Shown here in pieces: positions 20,596 through 32,199 of a DNA stretch of 64,000 bases. The first letter of the stretch is position 1, and every line of letters begins with the position of its first letter. Below the pieces are notes generated by a model. It did no database searches. It saw only the letters and a program-made list of their open reading frames with translations, and had not been told where the DNA came from. A program made the position numbers and the translations under genes. Source of the stretch: Isoetes taiwanensis (taxonomy: Eukaryota > Streptophyta > Lycopodiopsida > Isoetales > Isoetaceae); NCBI GenBank assembly GCA_021234155.1, contig JAJEKV010000018.1, forward strand, positions 16,809,415-16,873,414. Reading direction: 5' to 3'.

Positions 20596-23500
20596 TGTTA
20601 ACAACAGCTGCAAGGCATCAATTCTTCCACTTCTGTTTCAAATCCTTTATGAGGCAAGATTATTAGAAGCATACAGGCAAGTTCTGTCTTAAGTATTGTG
20701 AGGCTACTTCCCAATGGTAGATAGATGCATTTTGGAAACTCAACTTTAAATGTTGTTTGCCACATATGCAAGCCTTTTGTTTTATCCATTGCTAGGTGTT
20801 GTGGTGGTGATAATGCACCACAACTTTTAGAGGGCATGTTCTATTATATTATTTCCTCATCATGCAACTAAATTATGACATGCTCATGAGACTATGGCAT
20901 CCCCATGAGTTAGGCTGTTGTACCTCTTTTTCTCTGTGGTAGATTGTATATTCCTTAAATTTTAAAGTTACATCTGCTATAGTTGCAGCTTTTGGCGTTC
21001 TAGCTCTTGGGTTAAAAAGGTGCAACCACATATACAAACTTGCAATGGAGTTTTGCCATTACATTTGTTGCATCACAACTCGGAGACATGTTTGTTACAC
21101 TTGCATTTCATTTTGGTATTAGCATCGCTATTGGGCACTTCAGCTTCACTTCAGCTTCAGTTCACGTAATTTTTCAATAACCTTAAAATAAATTTTCATT
21201 CACATCTATGCCTAGACTTTTAAAACAAAATCAAGCAAAATAGTGGAAAAAATGTGAAACACTCATTTATTACACGTTTGCCCTGTTATCATATTGTTGC
21301 AAAACAAACAACCAAAATTTAGGGTGCCAACATTTATCACACGTATATTCATTAGATTCATAAAGAGATTGTATTTGATAGAGGGGCCTTAGCATCCAAA
21401 TAATAATACACCATGAATAGAACTAAGAAAATAAGCCTACAACTTCATGGTTTAACTTTTCATCAGATTCACAAAGTTATTGTATTTGATAGAGAGGCCT
21501 TACTTCTAATTTGCATAAAGTGTCGTGTATTTACGCTTGAGGAAACTATTGGATTTTCTTCATTCACTGGTCTACTACAAGCCATCCAAGTTAAAACAGT
21601 GTAATATCAAACCCCACCTATTTAGATTTAACTAAGTTCCAAACCCATAGTTTCATAAATAGCTCTACATTCTAACATTTGCCATGCCCACGTGCCATCC
21701 TATGCAAGGCACATTGTTTGTGTTGTAACGTCCTTTTTAAATGCCTCTGCCAAGCCCAAAGTCCAAGTCCAGTTAAGAAAGAATAACAACATAAAACAAA
21801 AGAACAATCTTGGAAAAATCCATATTGATTTTTTGTGTTGAACAAATATATAATCCCCAGGCACCAATCTATGAATGGCACATTCCATTCACACTGCCAC
21901 ATTGCATTGATAAACCTAATGATCACCTCTTCCACACATAACCAACAAACGAATTAAGGAAACATACAAAAAAGAAAGGCATTACAATAATGACCTTTGC
22001 AAGCAGAAAAGCCAATTACAATACCTATTCGAATTCTCCACTATAATTGTTACTTCTAGGTTGCACACAATATAAGGCCATCAGTAATAATTTGATGTTT
22101 TCTGGCTCCAGTATATTGACGTATCCTTTTGGTGACAAATTGCGCCACAAAATCCTATGTGGAATTGAGCCTATAGTAACTGGGATTGCTTTTGGCCGTT
22201 TATTTCAGATTTTGCTCTTGCATAACAACAGCAACTCTACCAACTTGAAGCCAATGAAGTTGCAAGCATAAAAAATATTCCAAAATAATTGGTTGATGCC
22301 CATACCGGTGTTGTAGGGGTGGGATGTTTACAATTTGCATTATGTACGTTTCTCAACTCTCAACTCTAGATATCATGGTGGCTTTTACGACATACAAGAT
22401 GAATTGCAACATTGGCCCCTATTTTTTCTCTTACATATATTTTTGTGTGCTAATTAAAATATTGGTACCTATATTTTCTATTACATATAATTTTTATCTA
22501 AATAATCCCATCTACACTAGAACAATCACTTCAACATCTTTAAACATTTGCACATTACTTGCAGGCAAAGGTCAGAGCAATTATTGATGAACATTGACCA
22601 TTGGGTCCGATGGTAAATTTATTTTATAGCTCTGAACACTGCAAATATAAATCGGTGAACAGAAATAATAATAGCTAACAATATGCAGTGGATGCAGATA
22701 CGTGGCATTATAGCCTTCTCTATGATCCTCTTAATGGCGAGGTGTAGTTATAAGTATGCCCACATCCCTCTGTTTCTTTAGCACTTTGGGAACTAGACAG
22801 TTCTTTTCTAGAGAGCTAATCATGTTGCAGGGCACAAACTAAGGTAGGCCACAAACTTGAGAATGCTTTTAAATGGTTTGACGAGTTTTGACGTCGCCCT
22901 TTAACCTCTACAATGCAAATATTGAACTCATACTACTACCGCTCACTTGGCAAGCTCATTTTTTAGTGTGCATGGGAAATTGTAAGGAATATAAGTGGAT
23001 TTATAAAAATACTTCAAGGACAGATACAAATTCATTAACATGTTGTGGACTTTGTCCTATTCTGATCCATTCTAACTTCTTCCACGACAAGCATCATTCC
23101 AAACACCACTACAAGCATCATTGCGATCGTCGCTACATGTAAATTATCCTATCAAATCTACAACTATCTAAACAACTTAATGAAACCCTTGCTAGCTATG
23201 TGTAGGCCATAGTTGTGTCAAAACTCAATACATGTTTTTATGCTATATGAGATTCTCCTACAATTGACCATGATGAACCATTATATAATTCACTAAAAAC
23301 ACTCATGAGCCAATGTAGCATTAACAATGCTAAAAAATTGTATATGCTCTTTGCGCTACATGTTCATGCCTTCTTATTTCAAGTATAATTTTGCATAGAC
23401 ATTGAATCCACCCTTCTTGCCTATAAAATACAAGAGAAAAAATTTGACCTATAAAATCTGAGAGAAACATAGGGGGCATAAGCATATCTTTTGGGTTATG

Positions 23501-23700
23501 ATGCATTTCACCATGTAGCTAGAGGCGTCTTCTTTGGGCATTTTTATTCCACACGAAATCAACACAAAACATTCAATAATGCCCCTCACATCCACACTTA
23601 CATTCACATCTTCCTTCCTCTTTAGGATCATGTCAAATACAAAAATTGCCATTCTTTCTTCTAGCCAATAATTAAATCACCATCCTTTCAAATTGTAGTA
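20596..23700. other. AT-rich non-coding stretch, no gene seen
   Basis: No frame has recognisable protein sequence. A short imperfect direct repeat (GATTCA..AAG..ATTGTATTTGATAGAG, GGCCTTA) occurs at about 21355 and 21467. Small ORFs here are chance. Confidence 0.5.
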
Positions 23701-23703
23701 AAG

Positions 23704-23732
23704 CCCGGCAACGCCGGGCACCATAACTAGTA
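23704..23732 (+). mobile_element. Helitron-like 3' terminus
   Basis: GCCCGGC-AAC-GCCGGGC forms a perfect 7-bp stem, followed 7 bases later by CTAG and then T. Helitrons end in a GC hairpin 5-12 bases before CTRR and insert between A and T, so this fits a 3' end. The 5' end (TC...) was not located, and no Rep/helicase gene is visible upstream, so the element would be non-autonomous or truncated. Confidence 0.6.
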
Positions 23733-24205
23733 TTATTGGATTTCCCTTAAAGAAGGCTTAAAATGAAGAAATATCACATGGGGACATATTTAAAACACAT
23801 TAATGTATAAATAACTCCATAATTGGACTTTTTTTGCATAAGGAACATCAAAAAACACTTAAAATAAAGAAATATTATATTGGGACATATTTAAAACATA
23901 CTATTATAAAATTAACTCCATACTCGTACTGTTGGTTGATTTCTAAATTTATTTGGCACATATATTTCTATTTATTAGAATATACTATTATCTACAAATA
24001 TATAATTCTTTTGGCTGGATAGTCTTTTATTCCCTCTTATCAATCACACATATATCATTATGTTTCTCTGTATAGATAACTTCATTCATATTTTTTCCTT
24101 TTGAAAATATTATTGGACCTCCCTTTGCATAAGGAACATCAAAGGACACTTAAAATGAAGGAATATCATATGGGGGCATATTTAAAATACACTATTGTAT
24201 AGAAT
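23728..24205. repeat. Three copies of a 100-bp repeat
   Basis: TATTATTGGA(T/C)(T/C)TCCCTT, CTTAAAATGAAG(A/G)AATATCA and TGGGG(A/G)CATATTTAAAA recur in that order near 23730, 23826 (first part changed) and 24108. The second and third share TTTGCATAAGGAACATCAAA. They lie between the Helitron-like end and the next LINE. No coding capacity. Confidence 0.7.
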
Positions 24206-24570
24206 AGAATATATTAGCGTCCCTTGTGCCCTAAGGCCCCTGGACTTGTGTAGCATGGGCGAGCTCCCTGACGGGCGCTACTAGCACATCACGCTGGTTT
24301 ATTGTAGCCTTTTCCGAAGGCTCCCTTTTTTCTATTAATGTCGGCACCCCACTTTGAATCGGCATCAAGGCCGTGCAGAGATGCGTCTTTATCAAACAGC
24401 TTTAAGCTGTACATTTTGGCATCTATGCTTCGCCTCTTGGGCGGCTCATATCACAAGCCCCTTTTGTTTATGTACTTCCTGGTGTCTGGTCGTCATTTCC
24501 CGTATTGCATCTGCTAGCTCTCCCAATGTTTCTGTTCTTGTCATCATGATATGTACTGACTGCCCCCATT

Positions 24571-25577
24571 TTATGTTTCTGTACTTGTCCCGATGTCCCC
24601 ATATATTGGGCACTTATTGAGCATGTGATTTTCGTCCTCCACTTCTCCGCTGTCACAGATTCTGCATATTCGGTCCTCTTTTTCTACTCTCCTCCACCTG
24701 TCCTTTTCAATTCTTAAGTCATGGCACCCCATCCTAAATTTTGCTATTATATCTCTTCTCTGTTTCCCAAGTAGGTTGTCCTGGTACATCTGCTGTCCTA
24801 TCAGCCTTTCTGGGTTGAATACTACCGTGAGCCAAAGTGTCTTAGGTCCTATGTGTTTTTGCAGCAATGCTCGCGTAGCTTTGTTTGCCCATTCTTCGTT
24901 CCATTGACCTTCGTCTATCAGGTCGCTCAGATTCATCCCCATTTCTCTGGTCCATACTGCCACATCCCTAAACCATCCGTTGCTCGTGATGATGTGTGAT
25001 TTTGCTGACTCGTTGATTGCGATGCTCGCTAGTTTATTTGACTTCCCGGTCGCATTATTTCTTATGAGGTACCTAATGGTCCTCTCCCATGCTCTCACCT
25101 CCATAGGTTTCTGGCCTGTCTCATATACTATGGCTGTTAGCGGTGTGTTTGTTCTCAGCCTGAATTCTTGTTTGTGCAATTGTCTGAGGATTCCTTCCTG
25201 TTTTTCCCATTGTCTGTTAGTCCTGGTCCCCAAGCTTCAGCCACATATAGCTGGGTTGTCGCGACTACTGCACTGAACAGATAGCATTTGATTTCCCAGT
25301 CTATTATTCTACTTTTATTGCAGAAGTTTTTCATATTGAAGTAGCTCCCAATGGCTGACTGGAATCTTGTATCTGCCCCTTTAGCCCATTTCCCTGTGCC
25401 GTGTGTATCATACCCTAGGTATTTGTACTCTGTCGATTCTTCTAGTTCTGTCCCCAAGTACTTGAACGGCTTATGTCTGTTCCTATTGCCGAAAAAGACT
25501 ATTTTGGTTTTTGCAAGGTTCACTGTTAACCCTGTATTCTCGCAGAAGATCTCTAGCAGTTTCAGTAGCCTGTGCAT
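24571..25577 (-). pseudogene. LINE RT thumb, connection and C-terminal zinc knuckle
   Basis: Frame 25577-25155 reads LLKLLEIFCENTGLTVNLAK then KTKIVFFGN and EYKYLGYDTHGTGKWAKGAD, the RT thumb. Frame 25233-24571 carries on with LRTNTPLTAIVYETGQKP and ends in RICRICDSGEVEDENHML, then NKCPIYGD: the CxxC...H...C knuckle found at non-LTR ORF2 ends. A frameshift near 25200 separates the two. The 3' UTR follows to about 24206. Confidence 0.82.
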
Positions 25578-26098
25578 TCCCTTATGCTCAGGTCATCGGC
25601 ATATAGCATGATAGGTACCTTGGTACCCCCGAGCATAGGAGCGTCCATTTCCTCTTGCTGTTCTGCTATGAATTCCTGTAATGCATCTATGTATATTCCG
25701 AATAATGTTGGGGATAGCGGGCACCCCTGTTTGACTCCCGTGTCACAGTTTATTGCCTTTCCCTCCTCTTCCATTTTTGCATATACATTATAGTACAACC
25801 TTGCGATTGCCCCTACCATGTCTCTCGGTGCTTGCATATCTATGAGTCTCTGTATAAGCTTCTCCCTCGGCACCGTGTCAAAAGCCTTCCTAAAGTCTAC
25901 GAAACAACATACTACTTTCTTCCTCTGGATTCTATTCTGTTCTATCAGTATCCGGAAGGTTACTAGGTGGTCCGTGGTAGAGTGCTCTGGTCTGAAGCCT
26001 GCCTGCCCTTGTGCTCTCAAATTCCCTACTTCTGCCCATTGTTTTAACTTATTGTCCAATACCTTTCCATACCATTTTGCAAAGATGGAGCTCACCAT
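25562..26098 (-). pseudogene. LINE reverse transcriptase fingers and palm
   Basis: The 178-residue frame has SIFAKWYGKVLDNKLKQW, QAGFRPEHSTTDHLVTFRIL, CCFVDFRKAFDTVPREKLIQ (catalytic Asp in FVDF), TGVKQGCPLSPTLFGIYID and the intact catalytic box PIMLYADDLS. Right after it a frameshift gives RECTGY and a stop. The sense resumes in the next ORF as MHRLLKLLEIFCENTGLTVN. The YADD box is intact, so a single indel separates this from a longer frame. Confidence 0.88.
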
Positions 26099-26103
26099 TA
26101 TCG

Positions 26104-28122
26104 TCCTGTGCGAGCAGTGTTTTGGTTCCTCCCCAGTGGTATTGGCATCTTGCAGACATCCTTACTGCCTATTATGTATCTCCTATCTTGCTAGCACAAG
26201 GAACAACTGCGCGGTACCAGGCTGCACATGGGATGTGAATATACCTCGTGCATTGGGGCTGATTGGAAAAGGTAAGCATGCATAATCGATTTCTTTCATG
26301 TCTTTCTTGATTAGTTCAGGTGTAAGATTGGTAGATGGATATTAGTTAGAAGTTGTGCATTGGTTGTGCATTAATTGTTCTGTAGTATATTAATTACATT
26401 TGGGTTTTAAAATGTAGGTTGAAGTGAAGATTTGTAGGGTTGGATCGTTTTGCTTTTCTAGGCTAGTGTAAACATCATGTTAGTACATGCATATTATTAA
26501 TGTGCATGATGTACAGTGTTGTCAGATATTATTGAGGAGTTACTTTTATGTACTAAGACTGTGTGTACATCTGTATAACATGTGGTCTTCTACTGGGGGG
26601 ACATTTTGATACCTGCTGTACTCTATGATACATTTTAATGCAATTACAATTTTCCAGTAAGCTTTTCTACACTTGGCTCCAAATACATATATCTAATATA
26701 TCTAATAATATATCTACATGGAATGCATTTATGAATTCTTTTTCTAGGAAGCTTTCTACATTTGGATGTGGGTACATAAAGCGTACATAGTTCTAATCTG
26801 GATACATGGAGTACATTTGGAATTGGATTGTACATTGCTTTTCTGGTTTTGGTTTATAGTGGGCACTAATATTCTTTCAGTCATCTAGTTACTATTGGTA
26901 ATGCTTTCATTCTTGCAGGTGACATGGGTAGTATAAAGAAGCCAGAGAAAGGTATGTGATATGTGGTTATGGTCTCTTCATAAGTATTTCAATTTCACCT
27001 CGTATGCAGATGCCGACAAGAACAGAGTAGATCCTCCTGCAAAGACACTTGATTTTTCAAGTTGTGTAGATGATTATTATGGAGGGAAGCATGATAAGTC
27101 AACCCTGTCCACATCTAGGTCACCTCTGAACACATTGAACACATTTGTAGCAGAGCATGAGAGAGGAGGAAAAGGAACATCAAGTAAGTAATTAGTTTTA
27201 AATGAATGTCATTATTTTAATAACAGATACAGTTGTCACAAGCAAAGCTACAATTGTAGCTTTATATGCACAACAAATTGAGCTCCTGTGTGGCAACACA
27301 GGTGTGTGTCCATATTAGTTTAATTTCTACATTTTCTTGATGTTTATGCTCTGTTGACAATGAGTTATCTTGTAATACTGGAACTAGCGAGCGAGGAGAA
27401 TAATGAAGCCGTCTCTGACACTCTAAAGAAAAAAGATATTATTGTAGAGGTCTTCGACACTCCAAAGAAAACAGTTGTAGACAAGGTGCAGAAGGTACCA
27501 ATTCTAAAGCCAATGCCACATCATCAGACCGAACTTGAAATGCTGTTTTCAAATGGTAAGTCAAAAACTACTTATTGCATTTATTTATTGCATGTTCATA
27601 CATTTTATTATTCGCAGAAACAGAGGAAACTAGTGGATCTATGGCCTTAATTGGAACTACAATCGAAAAGATTGAAGAATCATGTAAGACATGAACATAT
27701 ACAACTGATACTGAAGAAATTTTAGTGGAGAATGTAGGTACAGATATGAAGCAGGTAGCTCACGTAGAGTTGAATTATATGTGAAGAATGCAGTGAAGAA
27801 GGAAACTATTCCAGAGGTTCCACAACAACCAGATAGTGTAAGCTGCGGTCTTTATGTGATTGCCTTTATGCAAGCTTTTGTGGATGCCCAAGTGAATTCT
27901 AAAAGCATGGTGAGTTGTTCTTATATTTCACATAAATCCTTTGGGATGTTTTATTGTAGCGGATCTTAATTCTTGTGTTTGTTGCAGTTTTCATCAATCT
28001 GGTTCGACAAGGATTTTGCACTTGGCAAAAGAAATGTATTAATAAAAGCCATGATTGAATATGGTTTAAGAAGAAGAGATGAGACAAAACAAGTTGTCAC
28101 TGGGCAGAAGAGTGGTAGTTAA
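26104..28122 (+). pseudogene. Multi-exon gene relic: RING-like exon to Ulp1 (C48) protease end
   Basis: Exons with consistent GT..AG borders: about 26104-26271 (CEQCFGSSPVVLASCRHPYC then LLCISYLASTRNNCAVPGC: C-x2-C-x10-C-x-H-x2-C-x2-C-x10-C-x4-C, RING-like), 26920-26951, about 27010-27184 (DADKNRVDPPAKTLDFSS), about 27390-27555 (VFDTPKKTVVDKVQKVPILK), 27618-27682 (TEETSGSMALIGTTIEKIEE), about 27781-27909 and about 27989-28122, ending KSGS. The sixth exon has PQQPDSVSCGLYVIAFMQAF, the Gln and catalytic Cys region of Ulp1 SUMO proteases. The catalytic His-Asp part (HW...D) is missing. Ulp1 exons of this kind occur in plant transposons. The LINE cuts the 5' end. Confidence 0.6.
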
Positions 28123-28299
28123 ACTCATTCCAACTTATGGAATTTAAAGCTAATTGACTATTGTACTTTGAAATTTATTTGAATAAGAAATCTTTTGCAA
28201 TGCTTTAATTTCTATCAAGGGTTACAAACTAGAATTAGTTTAGACTTTCTGTCTTATCCTTAGGCTTGGTCCGGTTAGATGTATGGCTAACCTAAGCGC

Positions 28300-29120
28300 C
28301 TGGATTACTTCATGAGGGGCTTATTATATTTGATCTCCAAGGCATTTTGGGTTACTATTGTCAATCAGCACCCAGTGACTATAATGGCACTCAAGTGCCA
28401 ATCCAATTACCTGATGGAGTCTTCTTTTGTCGTCCATTGTCGAAATCATTGTTTGTTGGTGTTCCAACCATTGGGATTTTGTTTGTTTGGTCGGATCTTC
28501 CCTTGGATGTTCGGCATGACCATTGTAGACAAGTTGTATGAGCAAGGCATACCAAGATTTAAATTCATTTATGGTGGCAATAGATGTTGGACCCTCTTCT
28601 TAGAGGTCAATGATGGGACGAGACATATTTCTTTTCCCTTTGGATATTCCACTCCTCAAGTATCCGAATCACGGAAATAGATGTGTTATGATTCTTGACC
28701 TTCCTTTCAAATGTATCTTCAATGAGGGTTGCTCTTGCTGCATACTAGTATGGCATCCCAGGCTAACTGGTGAAGACAAAGATTTGTGTTGGCTATTTGA
28801 CTGGTTTGTAGGCTTGAAGAATGCAAATGACTTTACCACTTATGTCAAAGAGCATCAATTTGATACTTCTCGTGCATACAATGACACAGTAGTTCAATGC
28901 ATAAAATCTCAATATGGTGAAGACATTGATAGTTTATGGAGCTTTTGCAATAGAGGTTGCTTGCTAATTAAGAAGCCTAGCATCACAGTGAAGAGATTCA
29001 CAATAATAGAAGAATCTAGTGAAGATGATGAAGGTCGGGTACAAGATGAGTGTGCTGGTACATCAGATAGTAAACAAGTCGAGGACACGGGCACATCTTC
29101 GTGTATGTATCTAACTTAGG
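28300..29120 (+). pseudogene. Unrecognised coding relic downstream of the Ulp1 exons
   Basis: Several frames each carry protein-like stretches: SAPSDYNGTQVPIQLPDGVF (28358 on), then TIVDKLYEQGIPRFKFIYGG to FPFGYSTPQVSES (about 28520-28675), then CVMILDLPFKCIFNEGC and LCWLFDWFVGLKNANDFTTY to IIEESSEDDEGRVQDECAG (28680-29100). The breaks between them are frameshifts or lost introns. I recognise no domain. It is on the same strand as the Ulp1 relic and may be part of the same transcription unit. Confidence 0.45.
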
Positions 29121-29252
29121 TAATACAATTATGCTTACATGTTGTATGTTGTAGAGCTTTTGCAATACAGGCTGTATGTACATAGCTTAGGTAATACAGT
29201 TAAGCTTTCACATGATATACTAATAATTTTGTATGCATTGTAGATGTAAGGA

Positions 29253-29695
29253 ATGATCTACAAAACAAATGTCAAATTCTTCAACTGTCAAATTCTTCAA
29301 CCAGCTGAAGTAGATCTTCAACCAACTGATATAGAAGAAACAAATCTAAGTTCCCAATATGCTGGCCGGGGGACTAATCCAAGGTCGAATACCATGCTTC
29401 CGAGCTTTGGGAAATGGTTGAGAGAATCAGTGATTCAGATACTCGAAGCAATTTGCTAAATCTACTTGCAGTCCAAGGTTTACTACATAATCCTTGGGGG
29501 AGACCATCCTTTGCAGAAGTAGTTGATCAGCCAATAGGGTGGACCGGCCTTCCAATAGCCAGAGAATGCCCAACAGCAAGTGCTACTGCTGTAGCACATG
29601 TAAATCCTCAAAACCGTTGGAAGAAAGGCTTGCATGATGCAATAGTACTGAGATATTATATTCTAAATGACATAGTGATTAGGCCTGCTTCTTAA
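29253..29695 (+). pseudogene. Unrecognised coding relic, frameshifted once
   Basis: LQPAEVDLQPTDIEETNLSS and GRGTNPRSNTMLPSFG in one frame continue after about 29412 in another as MVERISDSDTRSNLLNLLAV, GLLHNPWGRPSFAEVVDQP and QNRWKKGLHDAIVLRYYILN, ending RPAS. The junction makes a natural sentence, so one indel is likely. Family unknown. It is the last plus-strand coding piece before the convergent minus-strand gene. Confidence 0.45.
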
Positions 29696-29894
29696 GTTAT
29701 TAAGTGTGTACACTGTACTATTTGCTTCAGAAATATAATTATATGTACCTTTTGCACTTGTCTACAATTTGAACTTCAACATGTTCCATGCTATATTTTA
29801 CAAACCAGGTAGTTCACACAGTACAAACCACTGCAAATTCAATTCAATTCAAAAAGTAACACAATACAAAGCACTGCAAATTCAAAGCCTTCAC

Positions 29895-30745
29895 CTAATC
29901 CAAGGCATCCACCATTTCGGGAAGACTTCCTAGCAACATCTCATGCACATCATCAGACAATGCAAAAGCTGCACTAGCACCTTTAACCCTGTGATTTATC
30001 TTCTTCATGGGAAATTTAGCTCCAATAACAGACTCTACTGGTACCAATACTTCTCTATCATCCAACAGCTTATATTTGTTATGGCAACTTGGCAATTTCT
30101 GATAATAGTAAGCTGATATGACTGTGTCACCTGCATGATGCTCATTCTTGTAATCATCAATGACCGTTTGATCCAATACATGCTTTTCTCTAGCAAGAAC
30201 ATAGTATGGCACATCTTCCTCATTACCAGTTTTTCCCCACAACCATTGATAAAACTGAGTGCTTGGCAGCCAATTTATCACCACTATTAGAGCATTTTAC
30301 CTCTTCCAATCTATCTTTAAGGTTTTCTAAAATTGCATGCTTGACCACTGCTTGTGAAGGCAACCCATCACAGGTTCAAAAAGCTCAAATAGCATGTGAT
30401 CTTGCAAGAATCTAGAAGCAAATAAGTACCTTTGATTAGGAGCCAGAGATTCAGCTTCTTTTCTCATAACAGTAACAGCATTTTGCACACTGGTCCTTAT
30501 TTTTTTGGTAACATACCTTGAGGATGTACTACCCTTTTCAATTTCGCTATCATGCTCTGCCATCTTCTTTTTCCTTTTCTCATCTCTCCCACTTTCGAAA
30601 TTACTGCATGCCACCTGTTGTTTACTCTTCACAATTTTGAATTCACCAGATGCCATCTGATGTTTGCCACATTCAGTTTCAAAATCACCAGATTGCATGT
30701 TTTCCTGATCGCCACATTCAGTTTCAAAATCACCAGATTGCATGT
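29895..30745 (-). pseudogene. Unrecognised minus-strand gene relic with a duplicated 15-residue motif
   Basis: The frame 30743-30327 opens with two copies of MQSGDFETECG(D/K) (a 45-bp tandem duplication), then a basic stretch KIVKSKQQVACSNFESGRDE and YVTKKIRTSVQNAVTVMRKE, ending FASRFLQDHMLFELFEP. Near 30365 the sense shifts to DGLPSQAVVKHAILENLKDR and LAAKHSVLSMVVGKNW. Near 30250 it shifts again to GKTGNEEDVPYYVLAREKHV, DDYKNEHHAGDTVISAYYYQ and ASAAFALSDDVHEMLLGSLP, with a stop at 29895. No known domain. It converges tail-to-tail with the plus-strand relics. Confidence 0.5.
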
Positions 30746-31740
30746 TTTCCTGATTCTGGAAAAAATTTCAAATTGTGTCCTACTTTCTTGGTTCGATTTG
30801 GGAATTTTCTTGGAAGGAAATTTTTCTGGAGGGAATTTTCCTGGAGGAAATTGGAGGGAGGAATTTCCTCCAGGAGTTTCGCATCAACCGCCGACCTCTA
30901 CTCGTCATAATTACAAACAAACGGGAATTTTGCCCCTTTCTAAATATATAAGACAAAATTTATACATGAAATAAGTACATTTAAAATTCAGCAACCCGTT
31001 CAAAAGTTTACATGAATTGCCCCCTAATGTATGACACCCTAACGTGCTTTTACCCGTCTGTGTGAACAAACTTGCACTAATTAAAACAACACCTTTAGAA
31101 ATCTTTAGATATAGACTCATACACAAGTTTATTGAACAATCCACTTTTTTAAGTAGTTAAGTATTGCAAGAAAACCAATATATTGTTTTTCCTAGGAAGC
31201 CCATAAAATGGCAATCAATATGTTGCACATTTGCAAACTATAAACGTGTGAAGTGATTGATCATCTAGTGGGTGGATATTTGGAGTAGAACCCAATCCCA
31301 AGGCAAACATAACTATAAAAACTCCTCAAATGTATCACCAAAACATCAATGTTCACAACAGATTCTATTGAAACGCTCACGTTCGTGTTGTTACTAGAAT
31401 TGTTTCACTAAGCCATAGTTCACCATTTATGTCCATGTATGCGTTTACATGATACATGTATGGGTGATGGCAATAGATGCAGTATATAACGAAGATTATA
31501 TAAACCATGAATAAGAGTTATGCTTTGCAATAGGTTAACACACCCTAAATAAATGAAAGATTAGGACCTTAGACATGAATAATGCCACATCCACTCTATA
31601 AAATTGGAAGACTTAAACCTCTTAAATTGCATGCTTGCAATATTTGAAATATTGCTTCATCTTTAATAACTACCAACTGCGACATATGCACAAGGCGCTG
31701 GCTCCGCTAGCGCTAAATTCTTGTATATATATTCTAATAA
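30746..31740. other. Non-coding, GGAATTTTCCTGGA-rich start
   Basis: 30780-30890 repeats (G)GGAATTTTC/GGAAATT with CTGGAGG, making several short inverted pairs. No gene follows. Near 31035 GACACCCTAACGTGC and TTTTACCCG resemble the right end of the 321-bp element in the second L1, but no matching left end was found. Confidence 0.4.
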
Positions 31741-31746
31741 TTAATT

Positions 31747-32022
31747 ATAGGGTGTAAATTCTTTACTGGTGGTCAAAAACCACTGTCCAGACAAGTGCTT
31801 TAACTGCTAAAAATCTCACATCCAACGTGAATTTGACATGCATATTGTGTTTGAAAATTGAGTATTACAAATAATAAACGTGTCTTTAAAACATTAAATT
31901 TGGAAAAATGAGGTACCAACTAATATAATTATTTCGTAACATCAAATTTTGTATTAGCTAAGTGCTTTATGTGCTAAGTGCTGTCGCGGAAAGTTGTACA
32001 CCACCAAAGAATTTACACCCTA
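31747..32022. mobile_element. MITE with 19-bp terminal inverted repeats
   Basis: The left end TATAGGGTGTAAATTCTTT is followed by ACTGGTGG. The right end, read on the other strand, is the same 19 bases followed by GGTGG. Length is about 276 bp with no coding capacity. The outer TATA is palindromic, so the TSD could be TA (Stowaway/mariner type) or TTA-like, and it is left open. The interior is AT-rich. Confidence 0.8.
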
Positions 32023-32148
32023 TACCAATCAAAAGAGACAACATGAATTATACCTTGAACAAAATATGAAAAAACTTTAAAACCAAAAAGACTTCGCAGT
32101 TAACCTAGCTCACTTGTACGTTGCAATTCGTTTGGCTTTGGAAAAAAA

Positions 32149-32185
32149 CTAGTAATGGGTGCCCCATGTTGCCCAGCTTGACCTA
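32149..32185 (-). mobile_element. Possible second Helitron-like 3' end
   Basis: On the minus strand GCTGGGCAACATGGGGCACC is followed by CATTACTAG|T, closely parallel to GCCCGGCAACGCCGGGCACC and ATAACTAG|T at 23704-23732. The stem is broken here, so this would be a degraded member of the same family in the opposite orientation. Confidence 0.4.
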
Positions 32186-32199
32186 TCCATGAAGTGAAG

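Larger units (their letters stand above)
24206..26100 (-). mobile_element. 5'-truncated LINE of a non-L1-like RT lineage
   Basis: Minus-strand RT, connection and zinc-knuckle tail without an endonuclease; the 5' end stops inside the RT at about 26100. The 3' UTR has a hairpin AGCCTT-CGGAA-AAGGCT near 24315, and it ends in a TATTCTATTC-type short repeat instead of poly(A). The RT wording (CCFVDFRKAFDTVPREKL, GVKQGCPLSPTLFGIYIDAL) is unlike the plant L1 wording elsewhere in the window and nearer to RTE/Jockey-like families. Confidence 0.8.

Noticed and set aside
31030-31050. Second copy of the 321-bp TIR element
   Set aside because: GACACCCTAACGTGC and TTTTACCCG resemble its right end, but no left end lies within reach.
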